A stretch of 64,000 bases of DNA, taken from the NCBI GenBank assembly GCA_965277275.1, contig CBDICG010000002.1, forward strand, positions 1,426,001-1,490,000, read 5' to 3'. How positions within the stretch are numbered: the first letter of the stretch is position 1; each line of letters begins with the position of its first letter. Shown here one piece after another: positions 25,488-33,759 of this stretch. Both the position numbers and the translations under genes were made by a program. Under the pieces are notes generated by a model that saw nothing but the letters and a program-made list of their open reading frames with translations, made no database searches and was not told where the DNA came from. The DNA is from HLUCCA09 sp965277275 (GTDB lineage: Bacteria > Pseudomonadota > Alphaproteobacteria > Rhodobacterales > Rhodobacteraceae).

Positions 25488-25604
25488 GACCCGAGCGTGG
25501 CGCGATTCTACTTAAGAGGGGGTTAACGACTGACCTCCCTTGGCGGTCGATCCCCTCCTATCGCATGCAGGTCGAGAGGATTGGGTGTCTCCGCTCCCGT
25601 CCGT

Positions 25605-25890
25605 AGGTGTCCACTTGAAACCTAGCCGGGCATTGCCCGGATCGGAACGCTGGGAACTTCGCCCATTTGCATCTCAGGGTGTCCAACAGACACCCCGCCG
25701 GGCTGCGCCCGAATCTAGAGGCAAGAGGCTCAACCCGTTCGCCCGGATCGAAAGGCAAGGGGCTCCACCCATTCGTACCTAAGGTCTTCCAACGGGCACC
25801 CTGCCAGGCTGTGCCCGGATCGAAAGGCAAGGGGCTCCGCCCGTTCGCACCTCAGGGTGTCCACCGGACACCCTGCCGGGCTGTGCCCGG
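25605..25890. repeat. 72-bp tandem repeat array with hairpins, downstream of dnaJ
   Basis: Four imperfect units start at about 25605, 25677, 25783 and 25855. The spacing is 72, 106 and 72 bases; the 106 results from an internal 34-base duplication (CGGATCGAAAGGCAAGGGGC-type segment) in unit 2. Each unit opens with a hairpin, clearest in unit 4 as GGGTGTCC/GGACACCC (25855-25873), then CCGGGC/GCCCGG (25876-25890). It fills most of the 411-base radC-dnaJ gap and ends 9 bases from the dnaJ stop. No open frame is credible. Confidence 0.85.
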
Positions 25891-25898
25891 ATCGGTGC

Positions 25899-27047
25899 TT
25901 ACCCCTTCATGCTGTCCCAGAACCCTTTGACGGACTTGAAGAACGTTGAACCCTGGGGATTGTTGTCCTCGCCAATCTTCTCGAACTCGCGCAGCAGCTC
26001 TTTCTGGCGCGACGTGAGATTCACCGGGGTCTCCGTCATCAGCTCGATGAACATGTCGCCCGTCCCTGTGCCGCGCAGCGCCGGCATGCCCTTGCCACGC
26101 AATCGCAGCTGCTTGCCGGTCTGGCTGCCCGCCGGCACCTTCACGCGCGCGCGGCCGCCGTCGATTGTCGGCACCTCTATGTCACCGCCCAGCGCTGCCG
26201 TGGTGATCGTCACGGGCACCCGGCAATAGAGGTTCACCCCGTCGCGCTGGAAGAGCTCGTGTTCGCTCACCTCCAGGAAGATATAGAGATCGCCTGTCGG
26301 CCCGCCGCGCAACCCCGCATCGCCTTCGCCGGCGAGGCGGATACGGGTCCCCGTTTCGACGCCCGCGGGGATGTTCACACTGAGCGCACGCTCCTTTTCG
26401 ACACGACCGCCACCGCCACACACCTTGCACGGGTTCTTGATGATCTGGCCAAGGCCATTGCATGTGGGGCACGTGCGCTCGACCGTGAAGAAGCCTTGCT
26501 GCGCGCGCACCTTCCCCATGCCCGAACAGGTCGGACAGGTAACAGGCTCGGCGCCCCCCTCCGCCCCTGTGCCGGAGCACGACCCGCACGCCACCGAGGC
26601 GGGGATGTTGATCGTCTTTTGCAGACCGGCATAGGAATCCTCGAGGGATACCCGCAGGTTATAGCGCAAGTCAGAGCCGCGAGCCGCGCGCTGACGACCG
26701 CCACCACCACCGCGTTGACCGCCCATGAAATCGCCGAAGAGATCGTCGAACACATCCGAGAAAGCGGAAGCGAAATCACCTTGCTGGTTGAAGCCGCCCT
26801 GACGTCCGCCGCCCATGCCGCCCTCGAAGGCAGCATGTCCGAAACGATCGTAGGCGGCCTTTTTCTCGGGGTCTTTCAGCGCCTCGTAGGCTGCGTTGAC
26901 TTCCTTGAACTGGCTTTCAGCATCGGGATTGTCGGCGTTCCGGTCGGGGTGCAGTTCCTTGGCCTTCTTGCGATAGGCCTTCTTGATCTCGTCGTCCGAG
27001 GCCCCTTTGGTGACGCCCAGCACCTCGTAAAAATCGCGTTTCGCCAT
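25899..27047 (-). CDS. dnaJ: Chaperone DnaJ
   Basis: 382 residues. J-domain (1-70) with KKAYRKKAKELHPDRN containing HPD, a Gly/Phe-rich linker (75-125), and four zinc-finger CxxCxGxG motifs (about 147-215: CGSCSGTGAEGG, CPTCSGMGKV, CPTCNGLGQI, CKVCGGGGRV). The C-terminal substrate-binding domains follow. It stimulates DnaK ATPase and delivers clients. It lies 78 bases after dnaK, with a G/C hairpin between them. Confidence 0.98.
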   Translation of the reverse strand: MAKRDFYEVLGVTKGASDDEIKKAYRKKAKELHPDRNADNPDAESQFKEVNAAYEALKDPEKKAAYDRFGHAAFEGGMGGGRQGGFNQQGDFASAFSDVFDDLFGDFMGGQRGGGGGRQRAARGSDLRYNLRVSLEDSYAGLQKTINIPASVACGSCSGTGAEGGAEPVTCPTCSGMGKVRAQQGFFTVERTCPTCNGLGQIIKNPCKVCGGGGRVEKERALSVNIPAGVETGTRIRLAGEGDAGLRGGPTGDLYIFLEVSEHELFQRDGVNLYCRVPVTITTAALGGDIEVPTIDGGRARVKVPAGSQTGKQLRLRGKGMPALRGTGTGDMFIELMTETPVNLTSRQKELLREFEKIGEDNNPQGSTFFKSVKGFWDSMKG

Positions 27048-27075
27048 AGGGTGTTATCCTTTCCCAAAAACGCGT

Positions 27076-27103
27076 CGACCGGCCCGGTTGCCCGGACCGG
27101 TCG
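27076..27103 (-). promoter_or_regulatory. dnaK-dnaJ intercistronic hairpin
   Basis: CGACCGGCCCGG (27076-27087) faces CCGGACCGGTCG (27092-27103): a 12-bp stem with one mismatch and a 4-nt loop. There is no long T-run, so it is probably a partial terminator or mRNA stabiliser that keeps DnaK above DnaJ levels. Confidence 0.5.
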
Positions 27104-27125
27104 CGCGAAGGGGAACGTGCGCGCC

Positions 27126-29045
27126 TTAAGAGGCCCGCTTGTCGTCGCCAAGATCCTCGAAGTCCGCATCCACGATGTCGTCGTCGACACCTTTCGGCTC
27201 GCCCTCATTGTCGGGCGCAGCCTCGCCGGCCTTCTCCTGCTCGGCCTTGTAGATGGCCTCGCCGAGCTTCATCGCAGCTTCCGTCAGGTTCTGGATGCCG
27301 GATTTGATCTTGCCCGCATCTTCACTCTGCAAGGCCTCTTCGAGCGGGCCCATCGCCAGCTCAATGGCCTCGACCGTCGACTGGTCGACCTTGTCACCAT
27401 GCTCCTCGAGCGACTTCTTGGTGGAATGCAGGAGGCTCTCGCCCTGGTTCTTCGTCTCGACCAGTTCGCGCTTTTCCTTGTCCGCCTCGGCGTTGGCCTC
27501 GGCTTCCTTCACCATGCGCTCGATCTCGTCATCCTCGAGGCCACCGGAGGCCTGGATCGTGATCTTCTGCTCTTTGTTGGTGCCCTTGTCCTTGGCGGAA
27601 ACGGACACGATGCCGTTCGCGTCAATGTCGAAGGTCACCTCGATCTGGGGCATGCCGCGCGGCGCGGGCGGAATGTCCTCAAGGTTGAACTGACCGAGGA
27701 TCTTGTTGTCCGCGGCCATCTCGCGCTCACCCTGGAAGACGCGGATCGTCACCGCGTTCTGGTTGTCTTCGGCGGTTGAGAAGATCTGGCTTTTCTTCGT
27801 CGGGATCGTCGTGTTCCGGTCGATCAGGCGGGTGAAGACACCGCCCAGCGTCTCGATGCCGAGCGACAGCGGCGTGACGTCGAGCAGAACGACGTCCTTC
27901 ACGTCACCTTGCAGAACCCCGGCCTGAATGGCGGCACCGGCGGCGACAACCTCATCCGGGTTGACGCCCTTGTGCGGCTCCTTGCCGAAGAACTTCGTGA
28001 CTTCATCAACGACCTTGGGCATCCGCGTCATACCACCGACGAGCACAACCTCATCGATCTCCGACGCGCTCACGCCGGCGTCTTTCAAAGCGGCCTTACA
28101 CGGGTCGATCGACTTCTTGATGAGGTCCGACACGAGGCTTTCCAGCTTTGCACGGGTCAGCTTCATGACCATGTGCAGCGGCTGGCCGCCGTTTGGATCC
28201 ATCGAGATGAACGGCTGGTTGATCTCGGTCTGGCTGGACGATGACAGCTCGATCTTGGCCTTTTCAGCAGCTTCCTTGAGGCGCTGCAGGGCCATCTTAT
28301 CCTTCGTCAGATCGACGCCGTGCTCTTTCTTGAACTCGTCCGCGAGGTAGGTGACGATCCGCATGTCGAAGTCTTCGCCGCCGAGGAACGTGTCCCCGTT
28401 GGTGGACTTCACCTCGAAGAGGCCGTCGTCGATCTCAAGGATCGTGATGTCGAACGTGCCGCCGCCAAGGTCATAAACGGCGATCGTACGGCTCTCTTTC
28501 TTGTCGAGGCCATAGGCCAGGGCGGCTGCCGTCGGCTCGTTGATGATGCGGAGCACCTCAAGGCCTGCGATCTTGCCGGCATCCTTCGTCGCCTGACGCT
28601 GGGCGTCGTTGAAATACGCAGGGACAGTGATGACGGCCTGCGTGACGTCTTCGCCCAGATAGCTCTCGGCGGTTTCCTTCATCTTCTGCAGAATGAACGC
28701 CGAGATCTGGGAGGGGGAGTACTTCTCACCCCGCACCTCGACCCACGCGTCGCCATTGCCGCCGTCGACAATGGAATAAGGGACGAGCTTCTTGTCCTTC
28801 TCGACTTCGGGCTCGCCCACGCGGCGGCCGATCAGACGCTTCACAGCGAAGATGGTGTTTTCGGCGTTGGTGACGGCCTGCCGCTTGGCGGCCTGTCCTG
28901 CCAGACGCTCATTGTCCGTAAACGCAACGATGGAGGGGGTCGTGCGTGCCCCTTCGGCATTCTCGATCACGCGCGGCTGCGACCCGTCCATGATGGCGAC
29001 GCAGCTGTTCGTGGTGCCGAGGTCGATCCCGATGACTTTAGCCAT
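27126..29045 (-). CDS. dnaK: Chaperone DnaK (Hsp70)
   Basis: 639 residues. ATPase domain from MAKVIGIDLGTTNSCVAIMD through VYDLGGGTFDITILEIDDGL and EVVLVGGMTRMPKVVDEV; linker DVVLLDVTPLSLGIET; substrate-binding beta-domain and C-terminal lid ending in an acidic tail (GVDDDIVDADFEDL). Cytosolic ATP-driven chaperone acting with DnaJ. An RpoH-type promoter lies upstream. Standard length. Confidence 0.99.
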   Translation of the reverse strand: MAKVIGIDLGTTNSCVAIMDGSQPRVIENAEGARTTPSIVAFTDNERLAGQAAKRQAVTNAENTIFAVKRLIGRRVGEPEVEKDKKLVPYSIVDGGNGDAWVEVRGEKYSPSQISAFILQKMKETAESYLGEDVTQAVITVPAYFNDAQRQATKDAGKIAGLEVLRIINEPTAAALAYGLDKKESRTIAVYDLGGGTFDITILEIDDGLFEVKSTNGDTFLGGEDFDMRIVTYLADEFKKEHGVDLTKDKMALQRLKEAAEKAKIELSSSSQTEINQPFISMDPNGGQPLHMVMKLTRAKLESLVSDLIKKSIDPCKAALKDAGVSASEIDEVVLVGGMTRMPKVVDEVTKFFGKEPHKGVNPDEVVAAGAAIQAGVLQGDVKDVVLLDVTPLSLGIETLGGVFTRLIDRNTTIPTKKSQIFSTAEDNQNAVTIRVFQGEREMAADNKILGQFNLEDIPPAPRGMPQIEVTFDIDANGIVSVSAKDKGTNKEQKITIQASGGLEDDEIERMVKEAEANAEADKEKRELVETKNQGESLLHSTKKSLEEHGDKVDQSTVEAIELAMGPLEEALQSEDAGKIKSGIQNLTEAAMKLGEAIYKAEQEKAGEAAPDNEGEPKGVDDDIVDADFEDLGDDKRAS

Positions 29046-29156
29046 ATGCTATACCTCTTGTTTGGCGATGTTGTGGGGCACGGGCCCATAAGGCTCCCGC
29101 TCCCCGATCCCAGGTTCTTGCGCGACGCGGGTGGCGGCCCGCTCCGTGCATCTGGG

Positions 29157-29188
29157 CGTATATAGGAGCCGCGATTTGGCGCTGCAAG
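29157..29188 (-). promoter_or_regulatory. RpoH (sigma-32) heat-shock promoter of dnaK
   Basis: On the minus strand CTTG (29188-29185), 18 bases, then CCTATATACG (29166-29157). This exactly fits the alphaproteobacterial heat-shock consensus CTTG-N17/18-CYTATNTNNG. It lies about 110 bases before the dnaK start. Confidence 0.8.
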
Positions 29189-29213
29189 CGACTGAGGGAA
29201 AGGAAGATGCGTC

Positions 29214-29825
29214 ATGGTTGAAGCACTGTACGTCCGGGGTGTCGCAATCTATCCCGGCCTGCTGGACCGGACGGAGCAAGAGCGCCTCGTCGCAGAGGTG
29301 CGCACCGTGGTCCGCGCGGCGCCCCTCTTTCATCCTGTAACCTCCCGGGGCCAGCAGATGTCGGTCCGTATGACGTCTGCCGGCAGCCTTGGATGGGTGT
29401 CGGACAGACGTGGTTACCGATACGAGCCGCGACACCCCTCCGGCGTCCCGTGGCCACAGATCCCGAAAGCCGCACTGAAGGTTTGGAGCGCAGTCTCCAG
29501 CTCCAAGGCCGCACCGGATTGCTGCCTGGTCAACTTCTATGGCGCGGATGCAAGGATGGGCCTGCATCAGGACAGGGATGAAGTTGACTTCGATCAGCCC
29601 GTTGTCTCGATCTCGCTCGGAGATTCGGCCCTCTTTCGCATTGGAAACCAGGAGCGTGGGGGGAAGACAGAGAGCCTCTGGCTCAACTCGGGGGACGTGC
29701 TCGTCATGGGCGGGCAAGCGCGCCTGCTGTACCACGGGGTCGACCGGGTAAAGGCCGGCACATCCACTCTGCTCAAGGATAGCGGTCGCCTGAACCTTAC
29801 CCTGAGGGTTGCTGGCCAAACCTGA
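29214..29825 (+). CDS. alkB: AlkB-type 2-oxoglutarate/Fe(II) DNA dioxygenase
   Basis: 203 residues. Oxidative demethylase for 1-methyladenine and 3-methylcytosine in DNA or RNA. Iron-binding HxD in MGLHQDRDE and the distal histidine in LLYHGVDRV; the 2-oxoglutarate-binding arginines in RLNLTLR. N-terminal nucleotide-recognition lid includes SVRMTSAGSLGWVSDRRGY. Divergent from dnaK, with promoters in the same 168-base region. Confidence 0.92.
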   Translation: MVEALYVRGVAIYPGLLDRTEQERLVAEVRTVVRAAPLFHPVTSRGQQMSVRMTSAGSLGWVSDRRGYRYEPRHPSGVPWPQIPKAALKVWSAVSSSKAAPDCCLVNFYGADARMGLHQDRDEVDFDQPVVSISLGDSALFRIGNQERGGKTESLWLNSGDVLVMGGQARLLYHGVDRVKAGTSTLLKDSGRLNLTLRVAGQT

Positions 29826-29876
29826 CACCCGGCGCGCCTCCCCTCCAACTCCAGTCAGAAATACATCCGACGCGAA

Positions 29877-30102
29877 GAGGTATTTGAGCCAAGATGAAGC
29901 CCAAAAACGGTTGCTCCGACCTCGAAGGGGTGGTCGCTCGGCGCTGCCCGAGGAAGCCGGAGCATCCAGTTTCGGCCCGGTTCAACCCGGCGCCCTTCAC
30001 CTTGGGCGGCCATCGGCTCCTCAGCCTGTACCGCAAGGCCACCCTACGCTCGGTATGGTTAATTGAGCGTAACCGCGCCCTTCATCTTGGCTCAAATACC
30101 TC
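29877..30102. repeat. Inverted pair of the dispersed GTATTT element (copies C and D)
   Basis: A 23-base sequence GAGGTATTTGAGCC...GATGAAG at 29877-29899 recurs as an exact reverse complement at 30080-30102, bracketing 180 bases in the alkB-rfbA gap (29826-30169). The interior is G/C-rich with no convincing gene. It could be a mobile or amplified repeat, or a large structured RNA. Confidence 0.7.
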
Positions 30103-30169
30103 ATGAAGCCCGTCGGCCCGGGCGCGTGGCAGGGAAGCTGGGCGGATCATGCATCAAGGACAGCATGGC

Positions 30170-31039
30170 TCACGTTGGCAAGAGAGCCTTGAGGTAGGCT
30201 CCGTAGGCGGTCTTCTGGTAGCGCTGGGCGGCAAGTGACAGCTCTTCCGCATCGATCCAGTTGGCCGCATACGCGATTTCTTCCGGGCATCCTGTCTGCA
30301 GACCCTGCCGTTCCGTGAGCGTTCGCACGAAATTGCCCGCGTCGAGAAGCGACGCATGGGTCCCGGTGTCGAGCCAGGCATAGCCACGTCCCATGCGCTC
30401 GACTGTCAGGATGTCTTCGACGAGGTAGCTCTCGAGGAGGCTAGTGATCTCCAGCTCGCCGCGCTCCGAGGGCTCCACGGCGCGCGCCCGATCGGGTGCG
30501 GTGCCATCGAGAAAGTAGAGGCCCGTCACGGCATAATTCGAGGGTGGATGCGCGGGTTTCTCCACCAGCCCGCTGACGCGATCCCCGTCGAACGCCACCA
30601 CACCGTACCGCTCCGGATCGGCGACGCGGTATCCGAAGACCGTCCCACCGCTGTCCTGGGCATCCGCACGCGCCAACAGGTCGGGCAAGCCATGACCGAA
30701 GAAGATGTTGTCCCCAAGCACCATCGCTGACGGCGCGCCGGCGAGAAAGGGCTCGGCGAGCAGATAGGCTTGCGCGAGGCCATCCGGGGACGGCTGCGCA
30801 ATGTAGGAAAGCGAAATGCCCCATTGCGATCCATCGCCCAGCAAGCGGCGGAACTGATCCTGATCCTGGGGCGTCGTTATGATCGCGATCTCCCGGATCC
30901 CCGCCAACATGAGGACAGAGAGCGGATAGTAGATCATCGGCTTGTCGTAGAGTGGCAGCAACTGCTTCGAAACCGCCATCGTGATCGGATAGAGCCGCGT
31001 GCCGGACCCGCCGGCCAGGATGATCCCCTTGCGCTTCAT
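30170..31039 (-). CDS. rfbA: Glucose-1-phosphate thymidylyltransferase
   Basis: 289 residues. Makes dTDP-glucose from dTTP and glucose 1-phosphate, first step of dTDP-L-rhamnose synthesis. The nucleotide-binding signature KGIILAGGSGTRLYPITMAV is at the N-terminus, with PMIYYPLSVLMLAGI and LGDNIFFGHG following. It is last in the rfbCBDA operon; its ATG overlaps the rfbD stop. Product feeds lipopolysaccharide or exopolysaccharide rhamnose. Confidence 0.97.
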   Translation of the reverse strand: MKRKGIILAGGSGTRLYPITMAVSKQLLPLYDKPMIYYPLSVLMLAGIREIAIITTPQDQDQFRRLLGDGSQWGISLSYIAQPSPDGLAQAYLLAEPFLAGAPSAMVLGDNIFFGHGLPDLLARADAQDSGGTVFGYRVADPERYGVVAFDGDRVSGLVEKPAHPPSNYAVTGLYFLDGTAPDRARAVEPSERGELEITSLLESYLVEDILTVERMGRGYAWLDTGTHASLLDAGNFVRTLTERQGLQTGCPEEIAYAANWIDAEELSLAAQRYQKTAYGAYLKALLPT

Positions 31040-31995
31040 GCCTTTCCCTTCGCCAGCTCAGACAACACGTCGGGGAGCGCCCCGCGCCAGTCAGGCCGTA
31101 GCAACCCGAACGCGGCCTGGGTTGCGCTGCAATCGAGGCGAGAGTTCAACGGTCGCGTGGCAGGGGTGGGGTAGTCGGCCGTCGGGATCTCGGTGATGGC
31201 CACCTCGCGATCCGCGGCGGCAAAGATCGCGCGGGCAAATCCCGCCCAGCTAACGTCCGGTGTGCCGGAGAAATGGTACGTGCCCGACAAACCGGGATCA
31301 CGCCGCAATTGCCCCGCGATCGCAATGCATGCCTGTGCGACCGCCGCGGCGGGGGTTGGTCCACCGATCTGGTCGGCAACGATCGACAACGCGTGGCGTG
31401 TCTCGGAGAGGCGCAACATCGTCTTCACGAAGTTCGCCCCGTGGGCCGAGAACACCCATGATGTCCGCAGAACCGCATGCACGCCCCCTGCATCCGCGAC
31501 GGCCCGCTCCCCGGCCAGTTTGGTTTTGGCGTAGACGCTGAGCGGCCCGGGCACTTCGTCGGTGGCGCGTGGCTCGGTGCCACTGCCGTCGAACACGTAA
31601 TCCGTCGAGATATGGACAAACGGCAGGCTCCGGGCCGCACAGACCCGTGCGAGCGCACCCGGGGCCTCGGCATTCACCACATGGGCCACATCGGGCTCGG
31701 CTTCGGCCTTGTCGACCGCCGTGTAGGCGGCTGTGTTGATCACGGCCTGTGCGCCCGCCTCGGCAATCATCGCCGACAACCGTGCCGCCGCCGCCTCTGG
31801 CGTACCGAGGTCAAGCTCCTCGCGCGAGAGGAACAGGGCTTCCAACGGGGGGGCCGTGTCGGCGAGGGTCATGGACCTGTCCGGGGCCTCCTGTACCCGC
31901 ATGGGCGTCGCGTCGGCGTGGGCCCTCGGCGCTTGCGGGACGAGGCGCGCAAGCTCGCGGGCCACCTGGCCTGTCTTTCCGATCACGAGGATCAT
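31036..31995 (-). CDS. rfbD: dTDP-4-dehydrorhamnose reductase
   Basis: 319 residues. NADPH-dependent last step to dTDP-L-rhamnose. The start MILVIGKTGQVARELARLVP at 31995 gives the Rossmann motif at the N-terminus and overlaps the rfbB stop. VINTAAYTAVDKAEAEPD and FVHISTDYVFDGSG are family motifs; YAKTKLAGE supplies the catalytic YxxxK. It carries a somewhat expanded loop (about residues 25-50) compared with short family members. Confidence 0.95.
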   Translation of the reverse strand: MILVIGKTGQVARELARLVPQAPRAHADATPMRVQEAPDRSMTLADTAPPLEALFLSREELDLGTPEAAAARLSAMIAEAGAQAVINTAAYTAVDKAEAEPDVAHVVNAEAPGALARVCAARSLPFVHISTDYVFDGSGTEPRATDEVPGPLSVYAKTKLAGERAVADAGGVHAVLRTSWVFSAHGANFVKTMLRLSETRHALSIVADQIGGPTPAAAVAQACIAIAGQLRRDPGLSGTYHFSGTPDVSWAGFARAIFAAADREVAITEIPTADYPTPATRPLNSRLDCSATQAAFGLLRPDWRGALPDVLSELAKGKA

Positions 31996-33044
31996 CGGGC
32001 CGCCTTCGCGCCGGTACCCAGCCGCTCCCCCACGCCCTCGCGGGCGAGGAGCGGGCGCCACCATTCTTCGTGCGACAGGAACCAGTCGACTGTCCGCGCG
32101 AGGCCCTCTTCCAGCGTCACGGACGGGCGCCAGCCCAGCTCGCTGCGTACGCGCGAAGGGTCGATCGCATAGCGCAAATCGTGACCCGGGCGGTCGGTGA
32201 CGTACGAGATAAGGTCCGCATGGGGCGCTGCCCCGGGGCGGTGTACATCGAGCAGGTCACAAATCATGCGCACGAGGTCGATGTTGCGCGCCTCGTTCTC
32301 GCCACCGATGTTGTAGCTCCGGCCAACCTGCCCGCGCGACAGAACGGTCAGCAGGGCGTCGGCGTGGTCCTCGACATAGAGCCAATCCCGCACGTTCTCG
32401 CCAGCGCCGTAGACCGGGATCGGCCGCCCGTGCAACGCATTCAGGATCACTACGGGGATCAGCTTTTCCGGGAAGTGGTACGGCCCGTAATTGTTGGAGC
32501 AATTGGTCAGCAGGACAGGCAGCCCGTATGTCTCGTGCCACGCCATCACCAGATGGTCGGAAGCCGCCTTGGATGCGGAATACGGCGAGCGCGGCGCGTA
32601 GGGCGTCTCTTCGGTGAACTGGCCGTCCGATCCAAGGGAGCCGAACACTTCGTCCGTCGACACGTGATGAAACCGAAACGAATCTGGCCGCCCGGCGCGT
32701 TCCCAATAAGCGCGGACCGCTTCGAGCAAGGTGTATGTGCCAGTGACATTGGTCTCGATGAAGGCGGCCGGGCCATCGATCGACCGGTCCACATGGCTTT
32801 CTGCCGCGAGGTGCAGGACCGCGTCGGGTGCATGGGTATCCAGCACCCGGTCGAGGGCGCCCCGATCCCGGATATCGGCTTCTTCAAAAGCATAGAGCGG
32901 GCTTTCAGCGACATCGGCCACGTTGCGCAAATCAGCCGCGTAGGTCAGCGCATCAAGGTTTACCACACGGTGGCCGCGTGCCACCGCAAGCCGCACGACC
33001 GCAGAGCCGATGAACCCGGCCCCTCCCGTCACCAGAAGGGTCAT
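31992..33044 (-). CDS. rfbB: dTDP-glucose 4,6-dehydratase
   Basis: 350 residues, extended short-chain dehydrogenase fold with NAD-binding TGGAGFIGSAVVRLAVARGH. The catalytic segment HVSTDEVFGSL and YSASKAASDH (YxxxK), plus NNYGPYHFPEKLIP, are diagnostic. Converts dTDP-glucose to dTDP-4-keto-6-deoxyglucose. The start at 33044 overlaps the rfbC stop (ATGA). Confidence 0.97.
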   Translation of the reverse strand: MTLLVTGGAGFIGSAVVRLAVARGHRVVNLDALTYAADLRNVADVAESPLYAFEEADIRDRGALDRVLDTHAPDAVLHLAAESHVDRSIDGPAAFIETNVTGTYTLLEAVRAYWERAGRPDSFRFHHVSTDEVFGSLGSDGQFTEETPYAPRSPYSASKAASDHLVMAWHETYGLPVLLTNCSNNYGPYHFPEKLIPVVILNALHGRPIPVYGAGENVRDWLYVEDHADALLTVLSRGQVGRSYNIGGENEARNIDLVRMICDLLDVHRPGAAPHADLISYVTDRPGHDLRYAIDPSRVRSELGWRPSVTLEEGLARTVDWFLSHEEWWRPLLAREGVGERLGTGAKAAR

Positions 33045-33604
33045 GCGCGCGCTCCATCCCATGTGAACGGTGTTTCCCAGCCTTCGAAGGCAGGTGCGGC
33101 GGCATCCTTGGCGGAGAGCAGCGGAGCGCTGTCCAACCCCCAGTCTATGCCCACGCTGTCCCACCTTACGGAGCCATCGGCGACCGGCGCATAGAAGTTC
33201 GAGCACTTGTACGTGACGATGCAATCCGCCGTCAGCGTGACGAAGCCATGCAGGAACCCTTCGGGAATGAGCAGTTGCTCGCCGCCTTCCGCCGTCAGCT
33301 CCCGCGCCGTCCACTGACCGAAGAACGGCGATCCGCGGCGGACATCGACGGCGACATCCAGAATGCGCCCGGCCGCGCACCGCACCAGCTTGGCCTGTGC
33401 GTGCGGCGGCGCCTGGTAGTGCAGACCACGGAGAGTGCCCGCCTGCGCGGTGAAGGACTCGTTGTCCTGCACGAACTCATACCGCAACCCGTGGTCGGCA
33501 AGACTGCGGGCATTCCAGGTTTCCGAGAACCAGCCCCGCGCATCACCGAACCGGCGTGGGATCAGTTCCAGCACTCCTGGAAGATTGGTCTCGATCACAT
33601 CCAT
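33041..33604 (-). CDS. rfbC: dTDP-4-dehydrorhamnose 3,5-epimerase
   Basis: 187-residue cupin-fold epimerase and first gene of rfbCBDA. RFGDARGWFSETWNARSLA, QDNESFTAQAGTLRGLHYQ and the active-site region FLHGFVTLTADCIVTYKCSN are conserved. All four genes overlap by four bases, a compact coupled operon. Confidence 0.97.
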   Translation of the reverse strand: MDVIETNLPGVLELIPRRFGDARGWFSETWNARSLADHGLRYEFVQDNESFTAQAGTLRGLHYQAPPHAQAKLVRCAAGRILDVAVDVRRGSPFFGQWTARELTAEGGEQLLIPEGFLHGFVTLTADCIVTYKCSNFYAPVADGSVRWDSVGIDWGLDSAPLLSAKDAAAPAFEGWETPFTWDGARA

Positions 33605-33759
33605 GCGGTTGTTCCGTACGCTTTCCGTGGAGCCCGGATACCAACCAACGCCGCCGACGTCACCCTAGACACCCGCGCAAGGGCGCTGTGGGTGCCAGCG
33701 TGTGTCCCAAAGGACGACCCCGAAACGCGCGACGGCGAGTCGCCCGTCATGCCGTCGCT

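Noticed and set aside
25605..25890. Repeat array as a CRISPR
   Set aside because: Only four units, each a full 72-base imperfect repeat with no unique spacers, and no cas genes nearby.
29894..30106. Small plus-strand frame between alkB and rfbA
   Set aside because: It begins inside a repeat element, has no ribosome site and ends in the inverted copy; composition looks non-coding.
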